From contig CAITDI010000129.1 of assembly GCA_903891095.1 (NCBI GenBank), forward strand, positions 1 to 55,020: 55,020 nt of DNA, in the 5' to 3' direction. A program made the position numbers and the translations under genes. Source of the stretch: an uncultured bacterium (lineage in GTDB: Bacteria; Planctomycetota; Phycisphaerae; Phycisphaerales; SM1A02). The notes below the pieces were generated by a model that worked only from the letters and a program-made list of their open reading frames with translations, was not told the DNA's origin and did no database searches. How positions within the stretch are numbered: the stretch's first letter is position 1; every line of letters starts with the position of its first letter. This document shows positions 24,614 to 33,981 of the stretch, one piece after another.

Positions 24614-25984
24614 ATGGCACCAGACGGCACCAAGGACGCCCCGTCTTCGCAGCAGCGCCCGGCCCCGGCCGATCTGCGGTCGCTTCACCTCTGGCATCTC
24701 CAGCCTGTGCGCGATCTGCTTGTCATCGCTGCTGTTGCGGGCACGGTGTACGCCGGCTACGCGATGCGCACGGTGACCGTTCCGCTGCTGGTGGCGCTTG
24801 CGCTGGCGTATCTCTTCGAGCCGATCGTTTCGCGCGTCGCGAGCTGGCGGCGCATGAACCGTCCGCTCGCGGTGGGACTCATCCTCAGCGGACTCGGATT
24901 GGGAATGGCCATCGCACTGCTCGTGCTCGTGCCGCTCTCGGTTGGACAAGCGCTGTCGTTTGGCGAGAGCCTTCGCAGCGGCCGCTACGACACCGCGATT
25001 TCGCGCGTGGTCGCGCTGATGCCCGACGAGTACCGCGAGGATGTGCGCGCGTGGACCGACAAGGTCGTGCATCCGTCGTCCCGCAGCGAACCCCGCACTG
25101 AACCCCACACTGAATCACGCGACGCCGCTCCGCACGTCGAGCCCGACGGGCACAAGCCTGCGCCCGCCGAAGCCGCGCCGTCCACGCAGTCTCCCGCCGC
25201 GGAACCCGCGCCTTCGCGTGCAGCGACGGAGGAGCCGCCGACCATCCTCTCCGAGGTCACGCTCGACAATCCGCTGATCGCGCTGATCGGAACCGGCTCG
25301 CGCGAGGTCTATCTCTTCCTGCTCAAGGTGCTGCAGATCGGGCTCGTGATCTTCCTGATCCCGTTCTACTTCTACTACTTCAGCGTGTACTGGCCGTCGA
25401 TCCTCGGCTTCTTCAGCATGCTGATCCCCGACGATCGCCGCGAGAAAGTTCTGGGGATCGTGCAGGAGATGGATCGCGCCGTCGCAGGCTTCGTGCGTGG
25501 GCGCATCGTGATCGCGGTCATCATGGGCGTGCTCATGGCGATCGGTTGGCAGATCTGCGGCGTGCCGTACGGAATCGTGCTCGGCATCCTCGCGGGCGCG
25601 TTTTCGATCGTGCCGTACCTCGGCGGCATCGCGCTGCCGTGCGCGATCGGCCTGCTGGTCGCGGATCAGTTCAGCATGGAGGAGAGCGCGCGCATGTCGC
25701 TGTGGGCGATGCTGCTCTGGCCGTCGCTCGTGTTCGTGCTGGTGCAGACGCTCGAGGGCTACGTGCTTACGCCCGTGATCGCGGGCAAGGCGACCAACCT
25801 CGATCCCGTGACGATCGTCGTGGCGATTCTCGCAGGCGGCTCGGTGGCGGGCGTGTACGGAATGCTGCTCGCGATTCCGATCGCGGCATGCGGCAAGATC
25901 GCGGCAAAGCGGCTGCTGTTGCCGCGCATCACGGAGTGGGCGCGAGGACGCGCTTCCGATCCGTTGCCGCTCGACCGAAGGTGA
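24614..25984 (+). CDS. AI-2E/PerM-family membrane transporter
   Basis: The 456-residue polytopic protein has the family layout: paired N-terminal helices (LVIAAVAGTVYAGYAM, VPLLVALALAYLFEPI), RPLAVGLILSGLGLG, a periplasmic/cytoplasmic region, and a C-terminal helix bundle with VAGFVRGRIVIAVIMGVL, YLGGIALPCAIGLL and LDPVTIVVAILAGGSVAG. Some members export autoinducer-2 and others move ions; substrate is not readable. A Pro/Ala/Glu-rich stretch (about 155-205) is inserted in the soluble part. It precedes murE by 63 nt on the same strand, but the function is unlikely to be tied to cell-wall synthesis. Confidence 0.85.
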   Translation: MAPDGTKDAPSSQQRPAPADLRSLHLWHLQPVRDLLVIAAVAGTVYAGYAMRTVTVPLLVALALAYLFEPIVSRVASWRRMNRPLAVGLILSGLGLGMAIALLVLVPLSVGQALSFGESLRSGRYDTAISRVVALMPDEYREDVRAWTDKVVHPSSRSEPRTEPHTESRDAAPHVEPDGHKPAPAEAAPSTQSPAAEPAPSRAATEEPPTILSEVTLDNPLIALIGTGSREVYLFLLKVLQIGLVIFLIPFYFYYFSVYWPSILGFFSMLIPDDRREKVLGIVQEMDRAVAGFVRGRIVIAVIMGVLMAIGWQICGVPYGIVLGILAGAFSIVPYLGGIALPCAIGLLVADQFSMEESARMSLWAMLLWPSLVFVLVQTLEGYVLTPVIAGKATNLDPVTIVVAILAGGSVAGVYGMLLAIPIAACGKIAAKRLLLPRITEWARGRASDPLPLDRR

Positions 25985-26047
25985 ACGGACTTGACTGGAC
26001 TGCATGGGCCGACCGCATGGCCGGCTTTGATTCGAACGGATGCGAAC

Positions 26048-27532
26048 ATGAAACTGAGCACACTTCTCGCTGGCTTTCCCCTCGACCGCCGCGATGGCAA
26101 CGACCCCGACATCTGGAGCCTCTCCGAGGACTCGCGCAAGGTAAAGAACGGCGCGCTGTTCTTCGCGCGCGCGGGCACGAAGTCCGATGGACGCGCGTTC
26201 ATCGCCGACGCCGTGTCGCGCGGCGCGGTCGCGGTGCTTGCGCCGAGCGGCAGCGGCCGGCCTGACGGCGTGCCTGCGAGCATCGCGTGGATCGAGGCGC
26301 AGGATCCCGCGCTCGCCGCGGCGCTCGTTGCGGAGCGGTTCTTTGGCAATGCGTCGCGCGCGCTCGACCTGATCGGCGTGACCGGCACCAACGGCAAGAC
26401 CACGATCGCGTACCTCGTGCAGCAGCTCTTCGCGGGCGCGGGGATGCGGTGCGGACTCGTCGGCACGGTCGAGATCGACGACGGCCGCGAGCGCGTGCCG
26501 AGCCAGCTCACGACGCCGCCGGCGCTCGAGCTTTCCGAGCTCTTCGCGCGCATGCTCGAGAACGGCTGCCGCGCGGCGGCGATGGAAGTCTCGAGCCACT
26601 CGCTCGACCAGAAGCGCGTCGCGGGCCTTGCGTTCCGCACGGGCATCTTCACCAACCTCACGGGTGATCACCTCGACTACCACGGGACGATGGAGCGCTA
26701 CGCGGATGCGAAGGCTGCGCTGTTCCGCATGCTCGACGAAGGCGGCACCGCGATCGTGAACGCCGACGATCCGTGGCACAAGTCGATGCTCTCGACGCGC
26801 GCGAAGGTGCTGCGCACGAGCATCGTCGATCCGAGCGCGGAGTGCCACGCGACCGTGCACCGCATGGGCCTCGAGGCGATGGACGTGACCTTCCGCGGTC
26901 CGTGGGGACTCATGGAGCTGCACCTGCCGCTCGTCGGCCGCCACAACGCGATGAATGCGCTGCAGGCAGCGGCCGCTGCGTGGTCGCGCGGCATCGACGG
27001 CGAGCGCATCGCCCGCGCTCTCACGACCTGCCACGCGCCGCCGGGACGCCTCGAGCCTGTGCAGGTCGGCGGCGCGGGGTTCAGCGTGCTGGTCGACTAC
27101 GCGCACTCCGACGACGCGCTCGCGAACGTGCTGCGCGCGCTTCGCCCGACCGTGCCCGATGGCGGACGCCTGCGCGTCGTGTTCGGCTGCGGCGGCGATC
27201 GTGACCGCACCAAGCGCCCGCGCATGGCGAAGGTCGCATGCGACGGCGCCGACGAGATCATCGTGACCAGCGACAACCCGCGCACCGAGAATCCCTCGAC
27301 GATCATCGACGAGATCCTCGCGGGCGTTCCTGATGGTGCGCGCGGTCGCGTGGCCGTCGAGAGCGACCGTGCGCGCGCGATCGCGCACGCCGTGTCCACC
27401 GCGCGCAAGGGCGACATCATCCTGATCGCGGGCAAGGGCCACGAGGACTACCAGATCATCGGCACCGAGAAGCGCAGCTTCGACGATCGCCGCGAGGCGG
27501 AAGCCGCGCTGCGCCAGCGTGTCGGTTCGTGA
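26048..27532 (+). CDS. murE: UDP-MurNAc-tripeptide synthetase
   Basis: The 494-residue cytoplasmic ligase adds the third amino acid to the peptidoglycan stem peptide. Features are the Mur ATP loop TGTNGKTT (112-119), the carbamylated-lysine region and central domain (SSHSLDQKRVAGLAFRTG), GDHLDYHGTMERYADAK, and the specificity motif DNPRTEN (409-415). DNPR at this place marks meso-diaminopimelate-adding enzymes, so this organism probably has mDAP peptidoglycan. The start at 26048 is the ATG nearest the conserved N-terminus. murF begins 37 nt downstream. Confidence 0.95.
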   Translation: MKLSTLLAGFPLDRRDGNDPDIWSLSEDSRKVKNGALFFARAGTKSDGRAFIADAVSRGAVAVLAPSGSGRPDGVPASIAWIEAQDPALAAALVAERFFGNASRALDLIGVTGTNGKTTIAYLVQQLFAGAGMRCGLVGTVEIDDGRERVPSQLTTPPALELSELFARMLENGCRAAAMEVSSHSLDQKRVAGLAFRTGIFTNLTGDHLDYHGTMERYADAKAALFRMLDEGGTAIVNADDPWHKSMLSTRAKVLRTSIVDPSAECHATVHRMGLEAMDVTFRGPWGLMELHLPLVGRHNAMNALQAAAAAWSRGIDGERIARALTTCHAPPGRLEPVQVGGAGFSVLVDYAHSDDALANVLRALRPTVPDGGRLRVVFGCGGDRDRTKRPRMAKVACDGADEIIVTSDNPRTENPSTIIDEILAGVPDGARGRVAVESDRARAIAHAVSTARKGDIILIAGKGHEDYQIIGTEKRSFDDRREAEAALRQRVGS

Positions 27533-27569
27533 GTTTGCTTTCAATCCCGAGATTTCCGCGGAGTCCCGC

Positions 27570-29048
27570 ATGGCCAGCGTCTATCGCGTGCATTGTCCGT
27601 CGTTCCAGTCGATCGTCCTCGCCACGCGTTGCCAGGTGATCGCGCGGCCCTCGGCCGATCCCTCGTCGCTCACCACCGACACGCGCGACGAGCTGCGCGG
27701 CGCGTGCTTTGTCGCGCTCCGCGGCGAGACGTTCGACGGCCACGCGTTTGTCGCCAAGGCCGCGCAGGCGGGGGCCGTGCTCGCGATCATCGAGCGCGAG
27801 CTCACGGGCGAGGAGCGCGCGGGCATTCCCGCCGACTTCGGCATCGTGCGCGTCGCCTCGACGCGCAAGGCGCTCGGCGCGATCGCGCACGCGTGGCGCC
27901 GCAGCCTGCTCAAGCTGCGCGTCGTCGCGATCACGGGCAGCGCGGGCAAGACCACCACGCGCCGGCTGATGGAGGGCATCCTCGCCGAGGCCGGCGTCGC
28001 GCACGCGAGCCCGAAGAGCTTCAACAACGACATCGGCGTGCCGCTCACGCTGCTGTCGACGCCCGACGCCGCGCGCTTTCTCGCGGCCGAGATCGGCATG
28101 AACCATCCTGGCGAGATCCTGCCGCTCACCGAGATCGCCGAGCCAGAGGGCGCGATCATCACGCTCGCGGGCCGCGCGCATCTCGAGGGCATGGGCTCGA
28201 TCGAGGCGGTCGCGACGGAGAAGGCGTCGATCCTCGAGGCAGTTCCCCCGCACGGCTGGGGCGTGGTGAACGGCGACAATCCGCCGCTGATCGAGGCGGT
28301 CGAGCGGCTCGCCGAGTCGGGGCGCGGACCGACGCGCATCGTGACATTCGGCACGGGACCTGCTTCGGACTACCGCCTCGTCTCGCGCAAGCCGACCGAC
28401 GGCGGGCAGGAGATCGAGGTGGCCTTCCCGATCGGCGCAGGTGGCTTTGAGGACGGCGAGCGCCGCACGCGCACCTACGCACTCCGCATGCCCGGCGAGC
28501 ACAACGCGCGCAACGCCGTCGCCGCGATCGCCGCCGCCTGCGAGATGCGCCTCGACAACCGCTGCATCCGCGATGGCCTCGCCAAGGTTGCCGCCAGCGA
28601 CATGCGCCTCGAGCGCCTCGAGATCGCCGACCGCGCCGTCTACAACGACGCCTACAACGCCAATCCCGACGCGATGATCGCCTCGCTGGGAGCCTTCGCC
28701 GAGATCGCCGCCGCCGCGCCTCGCCGCGTGGCGATCCTCGGCGAGATGCGCGAGCTCGGACCCGACGCCCGCGCCCTCCACGAGGAGGTCGGCCGCCACG
28801 CCGCCGCGAACCTCCGTCCCGCCGACGGCCTGGTCGCGGTCGGGCCGTTCGCCGACGCGCTCACCTCCGCCGCCCGCAAGGCGGGATTCGCCGGCGATTC
28901 GCTGCACGCGGTCGGCTACAGCGACGCGTTCGCCCTCGAGGCCGCGGCCCTGATTCCAAAGGGCACGGCCGTGCTCCTGAAGGGCAGCCGCGGCGCCCGC
29001 ATGGAGCGTTTCGTCGAGCCGCTCAAGGCGGCATTTGCAGGCGCCTGA
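27570..29048 (+). CDS. murF: UDP-MurNAc-tripeptide-D-Ala-D-Ala ligase
   Basis: The 492-residue ligase attaches D-Ala-D-Ala, completing the UDP-MurNAc-pentapeptide. It shows TDTRDELRGACFVALRGETFDGHAF at the N-terminus, the ATP loop TGSAGKTTT (122-130), KSFNNDIGVPLTLL and MNHPGEI, GRAHLEGMGS, MPGEHNARNAVAAIA, and YNDAYNANPDAM, all canonical MurF motifs. The start at 27570 follows GCGGAG; an upstream in-frame ATG at 27519 would overlap murE by 14 nt and is less likely. mraY follows 57 nt downstream. Confidence 0.95.
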   Translation: MASVYRVHCPSFQSIVLATRCQVIARPSADPSSLTTDTRDELRGACFVALRGETFDGHAFVAKAAQAGAVLAIIERELTGEERAGIPADFGIVRVASTRKALGAIAHAWRRSLLKLRVVAITGSAGKTTTRRLMEGILAEAGVAHASPKSFNNDIGVPLTLLSTPDAARFLAAEIGMNHPGEILPLTEIAEPEGAIITLAGRAHLEGMGSIEAVATEKASILEAVPPHGWGVVNGDNPPLIEAVERLAESGRGPTRIVTFGTGPASDYRLVSRKPTDGGQEIEVAFPIGAGGFEDGERRTRTYALRMPGEHNARNAVAAIAAACEMRLDNRCIRDGLAKVAASDMRLERLEIADRAVYNDAYNANPDAMIASLGAFAEIAAAAPRRVAILGEMRELGPDARALHEEVGRHAAANLRPADGLVAVGPFADALTSAARKAGFAGDSLHAVGYSDAFALEAAALIPKGTAVLLKGSRGARMERFVEPLKAAFAGA

Positions 29049-29105
29049 CCGCAGGCTGAATGTGCAGTGGGCGGCAGGCATTTTCCGATACAGCGCGTTA
29101 CGCGA

Positions 29106-30302
29106 ATGCTCTATTACCTGACGAAAAGTTTCGAGGAATGGCTGTCGTCTGCAGGATGGCTCTCCGTGATCAAGGTGTTCACGCAGTTCCACTTCCGCGC
29201 GTTCGCGGCGCTCCTCTTCTCGTTCTTCTTCGTGATCCTGCTGGGACCGCGCACGATCGACCGTCTGCGTCGGCTCAAGGTCGGCGATCAGCCTGAGTTC
29301 TACAACGCCCAGCTCAACGAGATCAACGGCAAGAAGAAGGACACGCCCACCATGGGCGGCATCCTGATCGTCGGCGCGATCTGCGTCTCGACGATGCTCT
29401 TCGCCGACATCGTCTACTCGCAGTACGTCAAGCTCTCGCTGCTGGTCCTCGTGTGGCTCGCGGTCGTGGGCAGCTTTGACGACTGGCTCAAGCTCACCGC
29501 GGCGCGCCGCGCGGCCGGCACCCGCGAGGGTCTCTTCGCGTGGGAGAAGCTGCTCTTCCAGCTCGGCTGCGGCCTGCTGGTTTCGTTCTTCCTCTACCAG
29601 GCGGCGAACGGCAGCGAGAATCCCGCGGCCATCTCCCTCAACCTCCCGTTCCAGAAGACCTACCTGTCGGAGAAGCTCTCCGCCATCAAGCAGACCGGTC
29701 CTGACCTCAATCCGTCGGTGATCCTGCTCGGCGTGTGGATCTTCGTGCTGTTTGGCGGGCTGATGATCGCCGGCACCTCCAACGCGGTGAACATCGCCGA
29801 CGGCATGGACGGCCTCGCCGCGGGAACCATGTCGATCTGCAGCATCGTGGTGATGGTGCTGTGCTACCTCGCCAGCAGCAGCGAGTTCGCGGGACTTCTG
29901 CTGGTTCCGTGGGTGCCTGGCGCGACCGAGCTGATCATCGTCAGCGGCGCGATGGCGGGCGCGTGCCTCGGCTTCCTCTGGTTCAACTGCAATCCGGCGC
30001 GCGTCTTCATGGGCGACACCGGTTCGCTGGCGCTGGGCGGTTTGCTTTCCTTCATCGCGGTGGCGATCCGGCAGGAGTTCCTGCTGTTCCTGATCGCGGG
30101 CATCTTCTACATGGAGCTCGCGAGCACGGCGCTGCAGGTCGGCTACTTCAAGTGGTCGGGCGGCAAGCGCATCTTCCGGTGCGCGCCGATCCATCACCAC
30201 TTCCAGCTGGGCGGCTGGAGCGAGAGCCAGGTGGTCGTGCGCTTCTGGCTGATCACGGCGATCCTCGGCGCGCTGGCGATGGCGACCATCAAGATGCGTT
30301 GA
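29106..30302 (+). CDS. mraY: Phospho-N-acetylmuramoyl-pentapeptide transferase
   Basis: The 398-residue membrane enzyme transfers phospho-MurNAc-pentapeptide to undecaprenyl phosphate, giving lipid I. Clear family motifs are KKDTPTMGGILI, SFDDWLKL with the catalytic DD, TSNAVNIADGMDGLAAG, GDTGSLALGG, and the C-terminal HHHFQLGGWSESQVVVRFW. A loop with NGSENPAAISLNLPF (about 170-190) is long for MraY, as in some other planctomycetes and chlamydiae. The ATG at 29106 is chosen over a GTG at 29067. Confidence 0.95.
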   Translation: MLYYLTKSFEEWLSSAGWLSVIKVFTQFHFRAFAALLFSFFFVILLGPRTIDRLRRLKVGDQPEFYNAQLNEINGKKKDTPTMGGILIVGAICVSTMLFADIVYSQYVKLSLLVLVWLAVVGSFDDWLKLTAARRAAGTREGLFAWEKLLFQLGCGLLVSFFLYQAANGSENPAAISLNLPFQKTYLSEKLSAIKQTGPDLNPSVILLGVWIFVLFGGLMIAGTSNAVNIADGMDGLAAGTMSICSIVVMVLCYLASSSEFAGLLLVPWVPGATELIIVSGAMAGACLGFLWFNCNPARVFMGDTGSLALGGLLSFIAVAIRQEFLLFLIAGIFYMELASTALQVGYFKWSGGKRIFRCAPIHHHFQLGGWSESQVVVRFWLITAILGALAMATIKMR

Positions 30303-30357
30303 TGCGAATGGCTTGATTCCTGCGCTGGGATTCCTCGCCAGTCCGCGCGTGCTCGCA

Positions 30358-30363
30358 TACCCT
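30358..30363 (+). promoter_or_regulatory. Putative -10 TACCCT placed for leaderless start of the PBP gene
   Basis: The hexamer begins 13 nt before the ATG at 30371; the intervening CCTGCGGCGA has no Shine-Dalgarno. It suggests the penicillin-binding protein and SEDS genes can be transcribed separately from murE-murF-mraY. Confidence 0.4.
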
Positions 30364-30370
30364 GCGGCGA

Positions 30371-32800
30371 ATGCTTGGCACTGGCGCCAAATCATCATCA
30401 CGATCCCGTGCTGCAAATCACGGCGGCTCGGTCGCGCGGTCGGATCGGCGCACCGTATGGCTCGGCTTGACCGCGCTTGCGATGCTGCTGGTGCTCTTCG
30501 CGCAGGTCGCGCGACTCGCGGTCGCCGAGCATCAGAAGCACTTGGCCAACGTCGAGCGGTTTCTCGTCGAGAGCACCTGGCTGCCTGCGAGCAGAGGACG
30601 CATCCTTGATCGCAACGGACAGGTGCTCGCGCAGGACCAGACCTCGTGGGACGTGCTGCTGCAGTACGACGCGATCTACGGCAGCTGGGCGCGCGTGCAA
30701 GGCCGCAAGGCTGCGCTGAAGGAAGTTGGTCGCACCGCCTGGCTCGAGCTTTCGCCATCGGCGCGCGATGCCGCGATCGACGATCACGAGCGTGACTTCC
30801 AGGATGTGCTCGACGGGATCTACGCCGAGATCGTCGCGGAAGGGCATCTCACGCCCGATGAGCTCGCTGCGCGGCTCGACGCGATCATGACGCGCGTGGA
30901 GAAGCAGGCCACGTCGTACCGCGAGAACCGCAAGGACGTGATGCGCAAGAAGTACGGCGGCGACGCGCCGATCGCGCTCATCGAGAAGGAGCGTGCGCCG
31001 TCGCAGCTCGACGCGCACGTCGTGCTCGAGAACGTCGGCCCCGAGGTCGCGTTCAAGTTCCAGAAGTTCGGCGACGCGCACCCCGGCACGGTCAGCGTCG
31101 AGCCATCGATGAAGCGCGTGCGCCTGTTCGACGAGACCAAGGTGACCGTCTCGCGCGCGGAGTTTCCCACGCCGATCCGCTCGAGCAAGCCGATGGAGCT
31201 CACGATCGATGGCGTCGCCGATCACATCGTCGGCTACATGCGCAACGTGTACGCGGAGGATGTCGAGCAGCGGCCGTTCCGCACCGCCGACGGCAGCGAG
31301 GACCTCAAGGGATACCGCGAGGGACGCGACCACATCGGTTCGCGCGGCGTCGAGCGCACCGCCGAGCCGGTGTTGCGCGGGACGCGCGGAAGTTCCACGC
31401 TCAACCTCAAGACCGGCGAGGAACTTCGCGTCGATCCCGTGCAGGGTCTCGACATCGAGCTCACCATCGACATCGAGCTGCAGAAGCGCCTGCACGCGCT
31501 GCTGATGCCCGAGGTCGGGCTCGCGCGCCTCGAGCAGTTCCACATCGGTTGGGAAGACGACGGCACGCCGAAGAAGGGCCCGCTCCCCGTCGGCACCGAG
31601 CTCAAGGGCGCGATCGTCGTGATCGACGTCGAGACCGGCGGCATCCTCGCCGCGGTCAGTTCGCCCACGCTCGCCGACGGCCGCGCGATGTCGAAGGAAG
31701 ACCGCGTGCGCGAGGTGCCGACGATGTTCCGCCCGTTCGAGGGCGTGTATCCGCCGGGCTCGATCCTCAAGCCGCTCGTGCACTGCGCAGCGGCAGCGGA
31801 GGGCGTGATCGCGGCCGGCGATCGCATCACCTGCGACGGGCACTTCTTCAAGGACCGCAACGACATCCTGCGCTGCCACCTGTACCGCCTGGCCGAGGGG
31901 CGCACGGGCACGCATGGCAGCGAGGACGCGCGCGGCGCGCTGTCGCAGAGCTGCAACATCTTCTTCTACACGCTGGCCGACCGGCTTGGCGCGGAGCGTC
32001 TCGTGTCGTGGCTCCGCAAGTTCGGTCTCGGCGAGCGCGTCGACGGCGGTCTCGCGTACGAGCGGCGGGCGACCGCCGCGCCTGATTCGACCGAACCGCC
32101 CAAGACCGTGATCGTGGGCGAGGCGACAGGCAGCGTGCCGAGCGACACCGAGCTCGCGCAGATGAAGGCCGCGCGCGACCGCGTTGGTTCGGTGCTCCTC
32201 GGCATCGGCCAGGGCGACATGACATGGACGCCGCTGCAGGCCGCGAACGCCTACGCGACGCTTGCGCGCGGCGGCGTGATCGTGCCGCCCACCATCTACC
32301 GCCTGATGATCGACCAGCGCCCGCGCGTCGACCTGCACATCCCCAAGTGGGCGATCGACGAGTGCTGGGAGGGACTGCACGGCTCGCTGTACGACGGCGG
32401 CGACGCCGAGCACCATGCGGGCACGGGGCATCACCTGACGCTGCAGGGCAAGCGCAAGGAGAACCTCTTCGCGGGGCGCTTTCCTGGAATTGATGTGTGG
32501 GGCAAGACGGGCACCGCGACGGCGCCGCCGTACCAGATCGACCTCGACGGCGACGGCGAGCTCGAGCGCGTGCAGACCGACCATGCGTGGTTCGCGGGTT
32601 TCGTCGGGCCGAGCGGAGACAAGCCGCGCTTTGCGCTGGCGGTGATCCTCGAGCACGGCGGGTCGGGCGGCAAGGTCGCAGGACCGGTCGCCGCCGAGGT
32701 CGTGCGCGCGTTGGCCGCGGAGGGATATCTCAGCGGGCGAAGCGGTGCCGAACAGCGCAGCAAGGCCAACGCGGGCAAGCGGGGGACGAGCGCGCGATGA
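30371..32800 (+). CDS. mrdA: Class B penicillin-binding protein (PBP2-type transpeptidase)
   Basis: The 809-residue protein has one N-terminal membrane helix (about 28-50, RTVWLGLTALAMLLVLFAQV), then PASRGRILDRNGQVLA opening the PBP dimerisation domain. The C-terminal transpeptidase has S464-x-x-K467 (PPGSILKP), SCN (S527-N529) and KTG at 712-714 (WGKTGTA). The domain cross-links peptidoglycan in the periplasm. It is longer than usual PBP2 (about 630) because of helical inserts near residues 130-215 and 640-700. Pairing with a SEDS protein directly downstream (4-nt overlap) supports a PBP2-RodA unit. FtsI is an alternative, but the SEDS partner looks RodA-like. Confidence 0.88.
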   Translation: MLGTGAKSSSRSRAANHGGSVARSDRRTVWLGLTALAMLLVLFAQVARLAVAEHQKHLANVERFLVESTWLPASRGRILDRNGQVLAQDQTSWDVLLQYDAIYGSWARVQGRKAALKEVGRTAWLELSPSARDAAIDDHERDFQDVLDGIYAEIVAEGHLTPDELAARLDAIMTRVEKQATSYRENRKDVMRKKYGGDAPIALIEKERAPSQLDAHVVLENVGPEVAFKFQKFGDAHPGTVSVEPSMKRVRLFDETKVTVSRAEFPTPIRSSKPMELTIDGVADHIVGYMRNVYAEDVEQRPFRTADGSEDLKGYREGRDHIGSRGVERTAEPVLRGTRGSSTLNLKTGEELRVDPVQGLDIELTIDIELQKRLHALLMPEVGLARLEQFHIGWEDDGTPKKGPLPVGTELKGAIVVIDVETGGILAAVSSPTLADGRAMSKEDRVREVPTMFRPFEGVYPPGSILKPLVHCAAAAEGVIAAGDRITCDGHFFKDRNDILRCHLYRLAEGRTGTHGSEDARGALSQSCNIFFYTLADRLGAERLVSWLRKFGLGERVDGGLAYERRATAAPDSTEPPKTVIVGEATGSVPSDTELAQMKAARDRVGSVLLGIGQGDMTWTPLQAANAYATLARGGVIVPPTIYRLMIDQRPRVDLHIPKWAIDECWEGLHGSLYDGGDAEHHAGTGHHLTLQGKRKENLFAGRFPGIDVWGKTGTATAPPYQIDLDGDGELERVQTDHAWFAGFVGPSGDKPRFALAVILEHGGSGGKVAGPVAAEVVRALAAEGYLSGRSGAEQRSKANAGKRGTSAR

Positions 32801-33981
32801 GTCCGTCGAGATACACCGCGACGCGCCTCTACAGCGGTACAGACGCGGGCTTCCGCTTGAAGCTGCGCGTGGTCACGCCGGCGTGGCTGTGCGTGGGCGC
32901 GGCGCTGGTGCTGTCCGTCATCGGCATCCTCGCGATCGGTACGACGCGGCCCGAGCTCGCGGCGCGGCAGTCGATCTTTCTCATGGTGGGCCTTGCCGCA
33001 TCGGCGATGGTCGCGCTCGTGCCGCCGCGCGTGCTGCGCGTGACGTGCTGGCTCGTGCTCGCGGTCGCGGTGGCGCTGCTGATCTTCGTGCTGATCCCGT
33101 TCGTGCCCAAGTCGCTGGTCACGCCGCGCAACGGTTCGCGCGCGTGGATCAACATGGGCGCGGCGGACTTCCAGCCATCGGAGCTCGCGAAGATCGCGTT
33201 CATCCTCTGCTCCGCGCAGTGGTACGCGCTGCAGGGAAGCCCGCGGAGCATCGCCGCGCTGCTTCCGCCGATCGCGATCTTCGGCGGTGTCGTCGGGCTG
33301 ATCGCGCTCGAGCCCGATCTCGGCAGCGCGCTGCTCTTCGCGCCGACGATCCTGGCGATGACCGTGGTGGCAGGCGTCAGGCTGCGCTACGTGTGGCTGG
33401 CGATTGCGGCGGGCGCGATCGCGGCGCCGCTCGCGTACTTCGTGGCGTTCAAGCCGTACCAGCGCGCGCGCATCGATGCGATCGTCGCGCAGATCAAGGG
33501 CGACGACCGCTACGAGTCGACGATCGGCTTCCAAGGCTGGCGCGCGATGCGGCTTGTGGGCGCGGGTGGCGTGTTCGGCAACGACAAGGAGCACGCGAGG
33601 GAACTCATCGAGCGGAACCGCCTGCCCGAGGAGCACAACGACATGGTGTTCGCCGTGGTCTGCTGCCGATTCGGGCTTGCGGGCGCGGCGGTGGCGCTCG
33701 GCTGCTACGCGATGTTCGCCTTTGGCGCGTTCGCCATCGCGATCTCGTCGCGGGACGGGTTCTGCAAGCTGGTCGCAGTCGGGATCGGCGCGCTTCTGTT
33801 CGCGCAGATGACGGTGAACATTGGCATGACCATCGGGCTTCTGCCGATCACTGGCGTCACGCTCCCGTTTACGAGCTACGGTGGAAGCTCGCTCCTGTCA
33901 TGCTGGGTGCTGACCGGCTTGCTCTTTGGTATTGGCATACGCCCGCCTGCTGGCGGCGAGAAGGATCCGTTCGATGGCTGA
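32797..33981 (+). CDS. rodA: RodA/FtsW SEDS-family peptidoglycan glycosyltransferase
   Basis: The 394-residue, about ten-helix membrane protein polymerises lipid II glycans. Motifs are WINMGAADFQPSELAKIA, ALEPDLGSALLF with the essential Asp, LPEEHNDMVFAVV, and NIGMTIGLLPITGVTLPFTSYGGSS. NIGM and PITG are RodA-like, while LTLPF-type residues also occur in FtsW, so the RodA assignment is probable rather than certain. The expected acidic residue after FAVV is replaced in CCRFGLAG. Start ATG overlaps the PBP stop (ATGA), and the end overlaps rsmG by 8 nt. Confidence 0.88.
   Translation: MSPSRYTATRLYSGTDAGFRLKLRVVTPAWLCVGAALVLSVIGILAIGTTRPELAARQSIFLMVGLAASAMVALVPPRVLRVTCWLVLAVAVALLIFVLIPFVPKSLVTPRNGSRAWINMGAADFQPSELAKIAFILCSAQWYALQGSPRSIAALLPPIAIFGGVVGLIALEPDLGSALLFAPTILAMTVVAGVRLRYVWLAIAAGAIAAPLAYFVAFKPYQRARIDAIVAQIKGDDRYESTIGFQGWRAMRLVGAGGVFGNDKEHARELIERNRLPEEHNDMVFAVVCCRFGLAGAAVALGCYAMFAFGAFAIAISSRDGFCKLVAVGIGALLFAQMTVNIGMTIGLLPITGVTLPFTSYGGSSLLSCWVLTGLLFGIGIRPPAGGEKDPFDG

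Noticed and set aside
27456-30758. An 1100-residue minus-strand frame opposite murF-mraY.
   Set aside because: No domains, extreme Arg/Glu/His content, and it runs opposite clearly identified cell-wall genes.
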